Assembly: GCA_026417195.1 (NCBI GenBank)
Contig: JAOADS010000029.1
Span: 1-15,598, forward strand
Length of the DNA: 15,598 nt
Reading direction: 5' to 3'
Source: Ignavibacteria bacterium
GTDB taxonomy: Bacteria; Bacteroidota; Ignavibacteria; Tepidaquicellales; OLB5
The translations under genes and the position numbers were made by a program. The notes under the pieces were generated by a model. The model searched no databases and had not been told where the DNA came from. It saw only the letters and a list, made by a program, of their open reading frames with translations. Each line of letters opens with the position of its first letter. The stretch's first letter is position 1. Below, one piece after another: positions 7,754 to 13,767 of the stretch.

Positions 7754-8491
7754 CTCACTGAATAATTCAGCTGGATTAATTTTAAACTGCAGCATATTTG
7801 CGGTTTTTCTGCCGGCATCTCCTCCTTTACGTTGCATTGTAATTCTTCCAATTTTAAAATTTCCCCTTTGTGTTATTGAAACATCACCATTTCCGAAAAA
7901 ATTCAGACAATAATTCATAGATTTTAAAACCCATCGGGCATTTTTATTTACTTTCTGAGCTACTAACATCCATTCTGCCGCAAACTGTCCGCGACCTTTA
8001 AGTATATCAGATACTATAAGAGACTGATTTTGCTTTATCCACTCTAGAACCATAGTTTGTTCTTTTATGTTAAATTCGTTTGCTAAAGTTCTTCTTTCAT
8101 CTTTAGTTTTTTGGGTTGGTTTTTTCTCACCTGTATATCTCTTTAAAATTTCAGCAAGACTAAATGGAATGTTCCACAATCTAACATAATAATCTACCCA
8201 ATGTTTATCAATCTGGTTAAAACCCCTTAAATTACTAACTAATTTTACCTGAATGTTTTGTAAATCAACAGCCTTTCTTAATTTAACAATAACCTGAAGT
8301 TGAACGTCAGTTTTGTAACCATATATTTTGATAGCTATAACAGATTCAATCTCGCTTAAGTCATATTGCATTATCTTCAACCATTTCTTAGCTTCGTTGT
8401 CCTTTTTCCAGTTATTAAACTTCTGGACAATTTCTTCTTCGTTTTTAAATCCTTTTTTAGCTGTTTCAGATCCTAATATGAAATTTGTCAC
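7742..8491 (-). CDS. Putative type II restriction endonuclease
   Basis: The 249-residue product starts 5 bases downstream of the DNA methyltransferase stop on the same strand, the classic layout of a restriction-modification pair. Its sequence fits a restriction enzyme. An N-terminal helix KNEEEIVQKFNNWKKD (16-31) precedes a beta region with KTDVQLQV (60-67) and NIQVKLVSN (79-87), a plausible variant PD-(D/E)XK core with D62 and Lys83. Further conserved-looking blocks are GFNQIDKHWVD (90-100), GRGQFAAEWMLVAQK (166-180) and a C-terminal GRITMQRKGGD...LQFKINP that could contact DNA. The motif assignment is my reading and not a verified catalytic site. I do not know the recognition sequence. The 3' end overlaps the convergent FAD gene by 12 bases. 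An unrelated partner protein of the methyltransferase is the alternative. Confidence 0.75.
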   Translation of the reverse strand: MTNFILGSETAKKGFKNEEEIVQKFNNWKKDNEAKKWLKIMQYDLSEIESVIAIKIYGYKTDVQLQVIVKLRKAVDLQNIQVKLVSNLRGFNQIDKHWVDYYVRLWNIPFSLAEILKRYTGEKKPTQKTKDERRTLANEFNIKEQTMVLEWIKQNQSLIVSDILKGRGQFAAEWMLVAQKVNKNARWVLKSMNYCLNFFGNGDVSITQRGNFKIGRITMQRKGGDAGRKTANMLQFKINPAELFSESSR

Positions 8492-8496
8492 AATTA

Positions 8497-9297
8497 TTAA
8501 AATAAATTATCAACTATGTAATCTCTGATTCTTTGTTCAGCTATTTTTACATATTCTTCGGAGATTTCTGATCCAATCCACTTTCTTTTCATTAAGTGAG
8601 CAACCTTTGCAGTTGTTCCGCTGCCGATGAACGGATCATATACCAAATCACCTTCATTAGTCCATGTATATAATTGATCATATACTAATTGTTCAGGGAA
8701 TATAGCTGGATGCTTATAGGCTATTTTATCTTTTGTGGATATGCCACCACCAATTGAGTAAAAAAATACATTTCCTATTTTCTTGTGAGTAGTTCGCATA
8801 ACTTTTTCATATTCTAATTTACCTTCTTTACCTCTGTTTTTGCGGGGGGGGGGGGGGGTGTATTTAGTTGGTTCTTTAATGGGATTAAAGGTTTTAGGTG
8901 AACCTTTGGACAGAGCAAACATATATTCAAAATGCTGGTGATAGCGGTTTCCTGTCTGAGGCATTGGATTGTTCTTATAATATATCATAGTGTCATGAAG
9001 ATTAAATCCGACTTTCTCTTTAAAGTACAGAGCCTGTTTAAATGATGTACCTGTTTCGCTACCGTCAACTGTAGCATCAGCAACAACCCAGATCATCACT
9101 CCACCTTTCTTTAGTATTCTGTATAATTCAGATGCTATTTTCTCAAATTCAAACCTGAAACCGTTATAGTTTCTCAAATCATCATAAGGAGGGGAAGTAA
9201 TAACAAAATCTATGAAATTGTCCGGCATTTTCCCCATAGTTTCCAGACAATTCTCATTATAGATTTTATTTATTTGAAGTTTAACTTCCGTCATCAT
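8497..9297 (-). CDS. Beta-class N4-cytosine/N6-adenine DNA methyltransferase with phase-variable C tract
   Basis: This 266-residue amino-methyltransferase has beta-class order: catalytic motif IV TSPPYDD (34-40) first and SAM-binding motif I DPFIGSGTTA (221-230) near the C-terminus. It would protect DNA from the endonuclease encoded 5 bases downstream. TSPPY occurs in both m4C and m6A enzymes, so the modified base is undetermined. Residues 148-151 are four prolines coded by a run of 15 C (8844-8858) in the variable region between the two motifs, where target recognition usually lies. The reading frame is open as written. I chose the ATG at 9295-9297, the first of a double ATG just before the DinB stop; a start at 9336 would add 13 residues that look like DinB antiframe. 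No clear Shine-Dalgarno is present, so translation may be coupled to DinB. Confidence 0.92.
   Translation of the reverse strand: MMTEVKLQINKIYNENCLETMGKMPDNFIDFVITSPPYDDLRNYNGFRFEFEKIASELYRILKKGGVMIWVVADATVDGSETGTSFKQALYFKEKVGFNLHDTMIYYKNNPMPQTGNRYHQHFEYMFALSKGSPKTFNPIKEPTKYTPPPPRKNRGKEGKLEYEKVMRTTHKKIGNVFFYSIGGGISTKDKIAYKHPAIFPEQLVYDQLYTWTNEGDLVYDPFIGSGTTAKVAHLMKRKWIGSEISEEYVKIAEQRIRDYIVDNLF
8844..8858. repeat. 15-base G/C homopolymer inside the methyltransferase gene
   Basis: Fifteen consecutive G on the + strand read as fifteen C in the methyltransferase gene (codons ACC CCC CCC CCC CCC CGC). It is by far the longest G/C run in an AT-rich window. Fourteen C would append nine foreign codons after Pro151 and stop at 160 residues; sixteen C would stop at 156 residues. 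Both lose motif I and so the SAM site. Such runs mutate by strand slippage in phase-variable genes. Read or assembly error in the run length is a real possibility. Confidence 0.95.
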
Positions 9298-9781
9298 CAG
9301 CCGTGGGTCCGTAAATCTGCGGTAATGCGATATCAAGCATTCTTAAATAAACTCCGAGTTGTGCCCGGTGATGATATAAATGATTAAAACAAAACGACCT
9401 GAGAACAGATATTTTAGGTCTTGTGTAGTAAACCACATCACCTGTTCTCAAAGTCCAGTTTTCAGAGAATCTTTCATCACTTGCTTTTCCAAGACTCTCA
9501 ATAGCCTTCGAAATATTCTGCTTGAAAACTGAAATAAGCTCATCTGCCGAGCCGGCAATAAATGGCTTACGGTCAGCCTTTGCGAAATCCAGTTCATCCA
9601 TTTCTATTGTCACCGGTATCCAGGCGGGAATTTCAGCTATGTGAGATGCCAGTCTGCCAAGCGTCATTGATTTCTCATGAGGTTTCCAGCCAGATTTTTC
9701 CAGCGGAACACGTTCTAACAATGCTTGGGTTGATTCAGATTCAGATTTAAGTTCATTAATTAAAAACTGACTGATCGACAT
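9281..9781 (-). CDS. DinB-like four-helix metal-binding protein
   Basis: The 166-residue protein matches the DinB/YfiT-like superfamily, four-helix bundles that hold a divalent metal with three histidines. Candidates are H47 in ASHIAEIP and the H-x3-H pair H134/H138 in FNHLYHHRAQL, with WKPHEKSMTLGRLA (32-45) before the first. The superfamily includes bacillithiol- or mycothiol-dependent transferases as well as many proteins of unknown role; nothing here identifies a thiol partner. It follows the K+ channel gene by 42 bases, and its last 17 bases overlap the start of the methyltransferase gene. The overlap suggests that transcription, and perhaps translation, of the restriction-modification genes rides on this gene. 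Function beyond the fold is unknown. Confidence 0.85.
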   Translation of the reverse strand: MSISQFLINELKSESESTQALLERVPLEKSGWKPHEKSMTLGRLASHIAEIPAWIPVTIEMDELDFAKADRKPFIAGSADELISVFKQNISKAIESLGKASDERFSENWTLRTGDVVYYTRPKISVLRSFCFNHLYHHRAQLGVYLRMLDIALPQIYGPTADDDGS

Positions 9782-9823
9782 TAAGATTTATTTTAATTAT
9801 TAAGTTACAAAAGATTATATTGA

Positions 9824-10615
9824 CTATAATTCAATTTCTTTTCCGCAATGAGGACAATCCATTTTTTTTCTTCCGCGCAGCCTTTCAATTAAAGCAGCGC
9901 TTAGAATACCTGTAGGCAAAGCTACAAGTCCTATGCCTATTATAGCAACACAAGCACTGAGTATTTTCCCTAATGTGGTAACCGGATAAACATCTCCGTA
10001 TCCGACTGTAGTAAGAGTTGCTACAGCCCACCAGAATGCTGCTATCACATTTGGAAAAGCCTCTGGCTGAACCTTGCCTTCAATGTAATACATAAGAGTT
10101 GAAGCAACAACTATAAGTACGAAAGCAATGAAAAGAGTGATTCCCAGTTCACGCCTTTTTTCAATAAGAACATCTTCAATTAACCTTAATGACTTAGAAT
10201 ACCTTCCCATTTTCAGGATACGTGCTACTCTTAATAATCTTAATATTCTTATGAAACGTAAATCAAGTGGAATAAGAAATGGGAGATAAAACGGCAAAAT
10301 AGCCAGAAGATCAATTAAACCGTAAGGAGAAAAAATAAATTTTATAACTGCACGCAATTTACTTAAGTTCGGATACAGGAAATCTGCGGTTAAAAACCTC
10401 ATGAGATATTCCAGTGTGAAAATTATTATCGTTATCAGTTCAAGCAGCCTGAACCCTGAATAGTATTTAAGATATAATTCTTCAAAGGATTCAAGTATGA
10501 TCGCTATAACATTTATTATTATCAGACTTATGATGAGAATATCAAAGAGAAGTGCAAACGGTGTTGCTTTGTAATCTTCATCTACAAGATGAAATATCTT
10601 TTCTCTTATTCGCAT
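9824..10615 (-). CDS. Voltage-gated potassium channel subunit with C-terminal CxxC tail
   Basis: This 263-residue inner-membrane protein has the six-helix plan of Kv-type channels. S1 spans about 20-41, S2 55-73, S3 96-115, and S4 118-134 carries arginines at every third position (R120, R123, R126, R129, R132). S5 spans about 157-177, the pore helix is AAFWWAVATL, the selectivity filter is TTVGYGD (202-208), and S6 is 214-238. The regular arginine ladder implies voltage sensing, and the TVGYG filter implies K+ selectivity. There is no RCK or cyclic-nucleotide domain. The protein ends in MDCPHCGKEIEL, a single CxxC knuckle. In a tetramer four such tails could bind metal together, but this is inference. 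It is followed by DinB after 42 bases. Confidence 0.93.
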   Translation of the reverse strand: MRIREKIFHLVDEDYKATPFALLFDILIISLIIINVIAIILESFEELYLKYYSGFRLLELITIIIFTLEYLMRFLTADFLYPNLSKLRAVIKFIFSPYGLIDLLAILPFYLPFLIPLDLRFIRILRLLRVARILKMGRYSKSLRLIEDVLIEKRRELGITLFIAFVLIVVASTLMYYIEGKVQPEAFPNVIAAFWWAVATLTTVGYGDVYPVTTLGKILSACVAIIGIGLVALPTGILSAALIERLRGRKKMDCPHCGKEIEL

Positions 10616-10679
10616 TATGCTATTTTAGTTTATCTAATCATAGGCTTCAAGACATAAATTTATAATTATTCTGGGGTTT

Positions 10680-10694
10680 GATTACAGGGTAATC
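10680..10694. repeat. Perfect inverted repeat GATTAC-AGG-GTAATC
   Basis: Two six-base arms around a three-base centre make a perfect inverted repeat 65 bases upstream of the K+ channel ATG. It could be an operator or part of a cassette end, but nothing else supports either, and chance is possible. Confidence 0.4.
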
Positions 10695-10812
10695 AGGAAA
10701 AGCGCTGTAAGTTGACAGATCAGGTCAAGTGTAGTTTAATCAGATGGAATTTCCGGAGGTTGGGTATGCTACAGACTTATGGTGGTAAAGTGTGATTTAG
10801 AAGCACGAAACA

Positions 10813-10857
10813 TTTAATTAGTTCAGCGTATCATCTGACACAAAAGCTGTGTTAAGC
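10813..10857 (-). repeat. Element A, attC-like 45-base repeat after the retropepsin gene
   Basis: On the - strand this element starts with GCTTAAC (10857-10851), which fits the integron R'' core RYYYAAC, 23 bases after the stop of the retropepsin-like gene. It aligns without gaps to element B (11833-11877) at 31 of 45 bases, sharing TAACA, TTTG, TCAG-N-TGAT and CTGAA. An internal ACAC...GTGT hairpin is possible. A matching R' core (GTTRRRY) was not found further on, so a complete attC site is not shown. Confidence 0.5.
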
Positions 10858-10880
10858 CTCCGCCCTTCTTTTCTACGTAT

Positions 10881-11555
10881 CTATTTTGAATATTTCAGTT
10901 TGTTGTTTTTAAGGTCAAGAACAATCTTGAAATTATTAAAAAAGTCAAAGCCGATAATACCGTCTGTTCCGCCCAACCTCAATGTCATTTGTAGTAGTTT
11001 CGGTAAGTTTCCATATCTCACAACGAATTTGTTGTCTCCGAAACTTGTTGGAATTTCATAACAATCAGTTTGAAATTTACCTACTCCCGGATAGAAGTCT
11101 TCATCAGTTCCAACACTTTCATAATTACGTGTCAGGCTGTCTGATAAATATGAAAGTTTTGCCCCTGTATCCAGAAAGAATTTAAGCTTCTGGTTGTCAA
11201 TTGTCATTTCAATTATAGGTATTCCCATAAAATTATAAATATCAATTTGAGTCCCTTCAATGTCAATTTCGTGTTTGCTGAATCCGGTTACTTGATTTTT
11301 ATAGTCTAAAAGGATTTTGTAATGAGTTAATATATCAGCACCAAGTAATGTTTTTATTTCAGTTCCGAGCATTTCAGATATTTTTGAAACCGTCAAACCC
11401 AAATAGTTTGTTGAACAAACATAATTTTCCAAACAGAAACTTAAAGTATCTGAAAAATGAATTGTAGAGGGTGCTCCCGTGTCAATCAAAATTTTATTAT
11501 CACCGTCATTGATAATCGGGTGTCCTTCGAACAACTGTAATTCAAATTGTTTCAT
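10881..11555 (-). CDS. Retropepsin-like aspartic protease with two tandem domains
   Basis: The 224-residue protein holds two copies of the retropepsin-like aspartyl protease core. The first has ILIDTGAPS (22-30) and later LLGADILTHYKILLDY (70-85). The second has FFLDTGAKLS (126-135) and later IIGFDFFNNFKIVLD (200-214). Each half thus carries one DTGA active-site motif and the paired hydrophobic Gly-x-Asp block, as in single-chain bilobed proteases where the two aspartates (D25, D129) form one catalytic site. There is no signal peptide or membrane segment, so it is probably cytoplasmic. The start is preceded by AGAAG at a fair distance. Substrate and role are unknown. Its stop lies 23 bases before attC-like element A, and it belongs to the accessory patch. 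Bacterial proteins of this fold are known, but I cannot name a characterised close relative. Confidence 0.82.
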   Translation of the reverse strand: MKQFELQLFEGHPIINDGDNKILIDTGAPSTIHFSDTLSFCLENYVCSTNYLGLTVSKISEMLGTEIKTLLGADILTHYKILLDYKNQVTGFSKHEIDIEGTQIDIYNFMGIPIIEMTIDNQKLKFFLDTGAKLSYLSDSLTRNYESVGTDEDFYPGVGKFQTDCYEIPTSFGDNKFVVRYGNLPKLLQMTLRLGGTDGIIGFDFFNNFKIVLDLKNNKLKYSK

Positions 11556-11638
11556 TGTCTTCTATATAACTTGTATGTTGAAACTGTTGAATTGCGGAGA
11601 AGATTTAAATGCCGATAAAGCTCTACAGTTGATTTGAT

Positions 11639-11658
11639 AAACTATAGTTTGGTTAAGC
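11639..11658. repeat. 12-base palindrome next to a GTTAAGC core
   Basis: AAACTATAGTTT (11639-11650) is a perfect palindrome. It is followed one base later by GTTAAGC (11652-11658), read as GCTTAAC on the - strand. That core contains the stop codon of the truncated gene at 11653-11796. Only the core, not the rest, resembles elements A and B. It could be a third, diverged cassette boundary, a weak hairpin, or chance. Confidence 0.35.
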
Positions 11659-11796
11659 AAAACTAAAGTCGTCCGGCGGTTCTTGCTCAGCTTCAATAAA
11701 TTGTTTAAGCCTTCTCACTTGGCGTTCTTGTTCCCTTGCTGTTGCTCCGGCAAGCAAGCCAACTGTCCTGTATGGGTTGTTTTGTATTAAGTTCAT
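11653..11796 (-). pseudogene. Truncated N-terminal remnant of a Bacteroidetes hypothetical protein
   Basis: A 47-codon reading frame starts MNLIQNNPYRTVGLLAG, continues through REQERQVRRLKQFIEAEQ (21-38) and ends PPDDFSFA. I recognise this from memory as the conserved N-terminus of a much longer Bacteroidetes hypothetical protein whose family continues after DFSFP. Here the frame ends at once in a stop formed by a GCTTAAC sequence, and I find no continuation in the next 100 bases. It is therefore more likely a decayed or recombined remnant than a functional short protein. No clear ribosome site precedes the ATG. The long protein's function is unknown to me. A genuine 47-residue protein is the alternative. 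Confidence 0.6.
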
Positions 11797-11832
11797 CTAA
11801 AAAATTATTAATATTAGCAAGACACCCCGCAC

Positions 11833-11877
11833 TTCAATAAATTCAGTGAATCACCTGAGGCAAATCCCATGTTAGAC
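11833..11877 (-). repeat. Element B, attC-like 45-base repeat after the secreted-protein gene
   Basis: On the - strand this element begins GTCTAACA (11877-11870), which fits the integron R'' core RYYYAAC exactly, four bases after the stop codon of the secreted-protein gene. It matches element A at 31 of 45 bases without gaps. It contains the imperfect inverted repeat TCAG(G)TGA-T-TCACTGA (11858-11843), with one unpaired G, reminiscent of the extrahelical bases of attC hairpins. No R' core (GTTRRRY) is visible within the next 70 bases, so the site is incomplete or of another kind. Confidence 0.5.
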
Positions 11878-11881
11878 AAAG

Positions 11882-12667
11882 TTATTCATATTTCCATCCA
11901 TTCCACCTCAGTATCTCGTCACATTCTAAAACCAAATCATTAACATTATTAGTTTTAGTATTCAATATTCCAATTCTTTTTGGTGATGACTCTCCTTCAA
12001 AAAACTTGCCATTTCCAAAATTAATTTTCCAATTTAAAATTCGACCCCATCTTTCCCAATATGAGCAGGTTAGTAAATCAGCTTTGCCATCTCCATCTAA
12101 ATCATAACTAAGAAATAAAACTTCATTTTCATTTCCTACAAAATCACTAGCATTTATTTCAGTAATAGCATTTAGTTTTTGTTTTTTAACGACATTTATT
12201 AATTCCAAATCATAATCTTTAAGCCGATAAGTCTCAATTATATCGTTACACATTTCAATATTTCCCACTCCTTCATAATTATTTTGTATTATAAAATTAA
12301 AACCCTCAGTAGATTCAAAAATTTCAATTCCATTCCAGTCGTATCCAACAATTTCAGTCTCTTTGAAAATATGCCCGTTATAAGTAAAGATTTGGTAACT
12401 ATTACCGCAACAATTTCCGCCACATCCATTGATTATTTCGATTAATACATCTTCAAACTCATCTTTATTGAAGTCACCAATTTTCTCAATTCTTATACAT
12501 TTATTGTCTTTATTGCTTATTAAAGTAAAAACTTTCGAATTGACGACTGCATTTAATTCTTGATTGCCATATGAATTTTCATTTACAATATAATAATGTA
12601 TTTTTTGTTGTGATATAATAATAGAAGCTGAAAAAATGAATATTATAATTGCTAATGATGTTTTCAT
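11882..12667 (-). CDS. Secreted protein with FG-GAP/VCBS-like calcium loops
   Basis: This is a 261-residue protein with a signal peptide (hydrophobic LAIIIFIFSASIIIS, about 5-19, cleavage near SQQ), so it is exported. Two loops match the calcium-binding pattern of FG-GAP/VCBS repeat proteins: DFNKDEFED (65-73) and DLDGDGKAD (189-197), each followed by a hydrophobic strand as in beta-propeller blades. A third possible blade ends the protein (NDLVLECDEILRWNGWKYE). A cysteine-rich patch GCGGNCCGNS (81-90) may form disulfides. There is no catalytic motif or sorting domain. It is very AT-rich and runs opposite to the housekeeping genes. Attachment element B begins four bases after its stop, which fits a mobile gene cassette. 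Its function is unknown. Confidence 0.78.
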   Translation of the reverse strand: MKTSLAIIIFIFSASIIISQQKIHYYIVNENSYGNQELNAVVNSKVFTLISNKDNKCIRIEKIGDFNKDEFEDVLIEIINGCGGNCCGNSYQIFTYNGHIFKETEIVGYDWNGIEIFESTEGFNFIIQNNYEGVGNIEMCNDIIETYRLKDYDLELINVVKKQKLNAITEINASDFVGNENEVLFLSYDLDGDGKADLLTCSYWERWGRILNWKINFGNGKFFEGESSPKRIGILNTKTNNVNDLVLECDEILRWNGWKYE

Positions 12668-13114
12668 TAAGTAAGTTTTAATATTTTATAATTTTCAATT
12701 TTAAAACTTTAGTAAAATTTTAGAATCTTACAAAATCCTGTCCATAATTAATTAAAAATTATTAATTAATCAATAATAATAAATATAAATATAATCATTA
12801 ATTATTAATATTAACTGTAATGTAAAAATTTGTAATATCAGTTAAAATCTATCATGTAAAAATTAACTTACCTCACAGGACTGAATTTATCAACTTGAAT
12901 TAAAACCTGTTTTTATCAAATTTTTTTTGAGGTTACGTCCTGAATCAGAAAACTTTCTTACTCGGAATATGGAATTTAAATTTCACGACTCTGAGATTCT
13001 TAACGAATACGGGACAATTCAATTGACTAAAATTTAATAAATCACTATTTTTGTAAATTATTACGGCTATTAAGCCAGTCCTTTAAAATTCTAATCATAT
13101 AAAAGGTTTAAAAT
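12668..13114. other. 447-base AT-rich divergent intergenic region
   Basis: This stretch separates the divergent secreted-protein and bL25 genes. Bases 12700-12840 are almost pure A/T with repeated ATTAATTA-like palindromic runs, suited to a promoter or low-melting region. I find no convincing gene. A 22-codon frame at 12969-13037 lacks a ribosome site and is not reported. A candidate bL25 promoter lies at 13023-13051. No tRNA cloverleaf and no strong GC stem-loop terminator were seen. Confidence 0.7.
13023..13051 (+). promoter_or_regulatory. Candidate promoter for bL25-pth
   Basis: TTGACT (13023-13028) and TATTTT (13046-13051) are separated by 17 bases, a sigma-70-like layout 64 bases before the bL25 ATG. 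A Shine-Dalgarno-like AAAGG follows at 13102-13106. If the host is a Bacteroidota with its own promoter consensus, this match may be fortuitous. Confidence 0.4.
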
Positions 13115-13762
13115 ATGGCCACAGTAAGTCTGACTGCTCAGAAAAGGGAGAATTTATCTAATTCATTCACAAAAGAGCAGAGAAGGAAAGGGTTAGTTCC
13201 GGGTGTTTTTTACCAGAAAAACTCTGAACCTATCAGCATTTTTGTTAAAGAAACTTCCCTGAACCACTTTATATATTCATCCGAAGTTAACCTGATTAAT
13301 CTTGATATTGAAGGTAGTGAAAAACCTTTGACATGTATTCTCAAGGATATACAGTTTGATCCGGTTACTGATAAGGCTATTCATTTTGACCTACTCGGGA
13401 TTTCGGAAATGGAAAAAATCAGGGTTGAAGTACCCTTTCAGATCACTGGTTCTGCAATTGGTGTCAGAGACGGAGGTATCTTACAGCAGACTCTTCATAC
13501 AGTTGAAATAGAGTGTCTGCCCAAGGATATTCCTCCGCATATTGAGGTTGATATTTCCAATCTCAAAATCGGAGATGCTTTGCATCTGAGTGATATAAAG
13601 CAGGAAGGTTTTGAGATAATGGATAATCTGGATATTACAATAGTTGCAGTGGTACCACCTGCAGCTGAGAAGGAAGAAACTGCTGCTCAGCCTGATGAAG
13701 CTGCAAGCGAGGAACCGGAAGTTATAGCTAAAGGCAAAAAGGAAGAAGAGGAAGAAAAGTAA
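13115..13762 (+). CDS. rplY: 50S ribosomal protein bL25, CTC/TL5 type
   Basis: This is the 5S-rRNA-binding protein of the large ribosomal subunit, in the long two-domain form (general stress protein CTC / TL5). The N-terminal RNA-binding barrel covers about residues 5-92 and ends LKDIQFDPVTDKAIHFDLL (76-94). The C-terminal domain covers about 100-180 with GVRDGGILQQTLHTVEIECL (116-135) and IPPHIEVDISNL. The tail after about 182 is low-complexity Ala/Glu/Lys, usual for the form. At 215 residues the length is normal. A fair ribosome site, AAAGG, sits 8 bases before the ATG. Peptidyl-tRNA hydrolase follows after 5 bases, the very common bL25-pth pairing in bacteria, so the two are co-transcribed. 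Confidence 0.95.
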   Translation: MATVSLTAQKRENLSNSFTKEQRRKGLVPGVFYQKNSEPISIFVKETSLNHFIYSSEVNLINLDIEGSEKPLTCILKDIQFDPVTDKAIHFDLLGISEMEKIRVEVPFQITGSAIGVRDGGILQQTLHTVEIECLPKDIPPHIEVDISNLKIGDALHLSDIKQEGFEIMDNLDITIVAVVPPAAEKEETAAQPDEAASEEPEVIAKGKKEEEEEK

Positions 13763-13767
13763 ATTTA

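Noticed and set aside
9298..9336. A 13-residue N-terminal extension of the methyltransferase.
   Set aside because: The extra residues lie wholly inside the DinB gene and do not look like a methyltransferase N-terminus; the double ATG at 9292-9297 is a better start.
10680..10694. Similarity of ATTACAGGGTAAT to part of the I-SceI homing endonuclease site.
   Set aside because: Only part of the 18-base site matches, and no homing endonuclease gene is present; the inverted repeat alone explains the resemblance.
12700..12840. Repeated ATTAATTA-like runs considered as a replication origin or CRISPR-like array.
   Set aside because: The repeats are irregular low-complexity A/T with no constant unit or spacer length, no DnaA boxes were recognised, and no replication gene is adjacent.
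12876..12942. Separated inverted bases CAGGAC (12876-12881) and GTCCTG (12937-12942).
   Set aside because: Six-base arms about 55 bases apart in low-complexity DNA are expected by chance.
12969..13037. A 22-codon frame (MEFKFHDSEILNEYG...) upstream of bL25, possibly a leader peptide.
   Set aside because: No ribosome site, no attenuator-like stem-loops after it, and its frame is open upstream without a start, as expected by chance.
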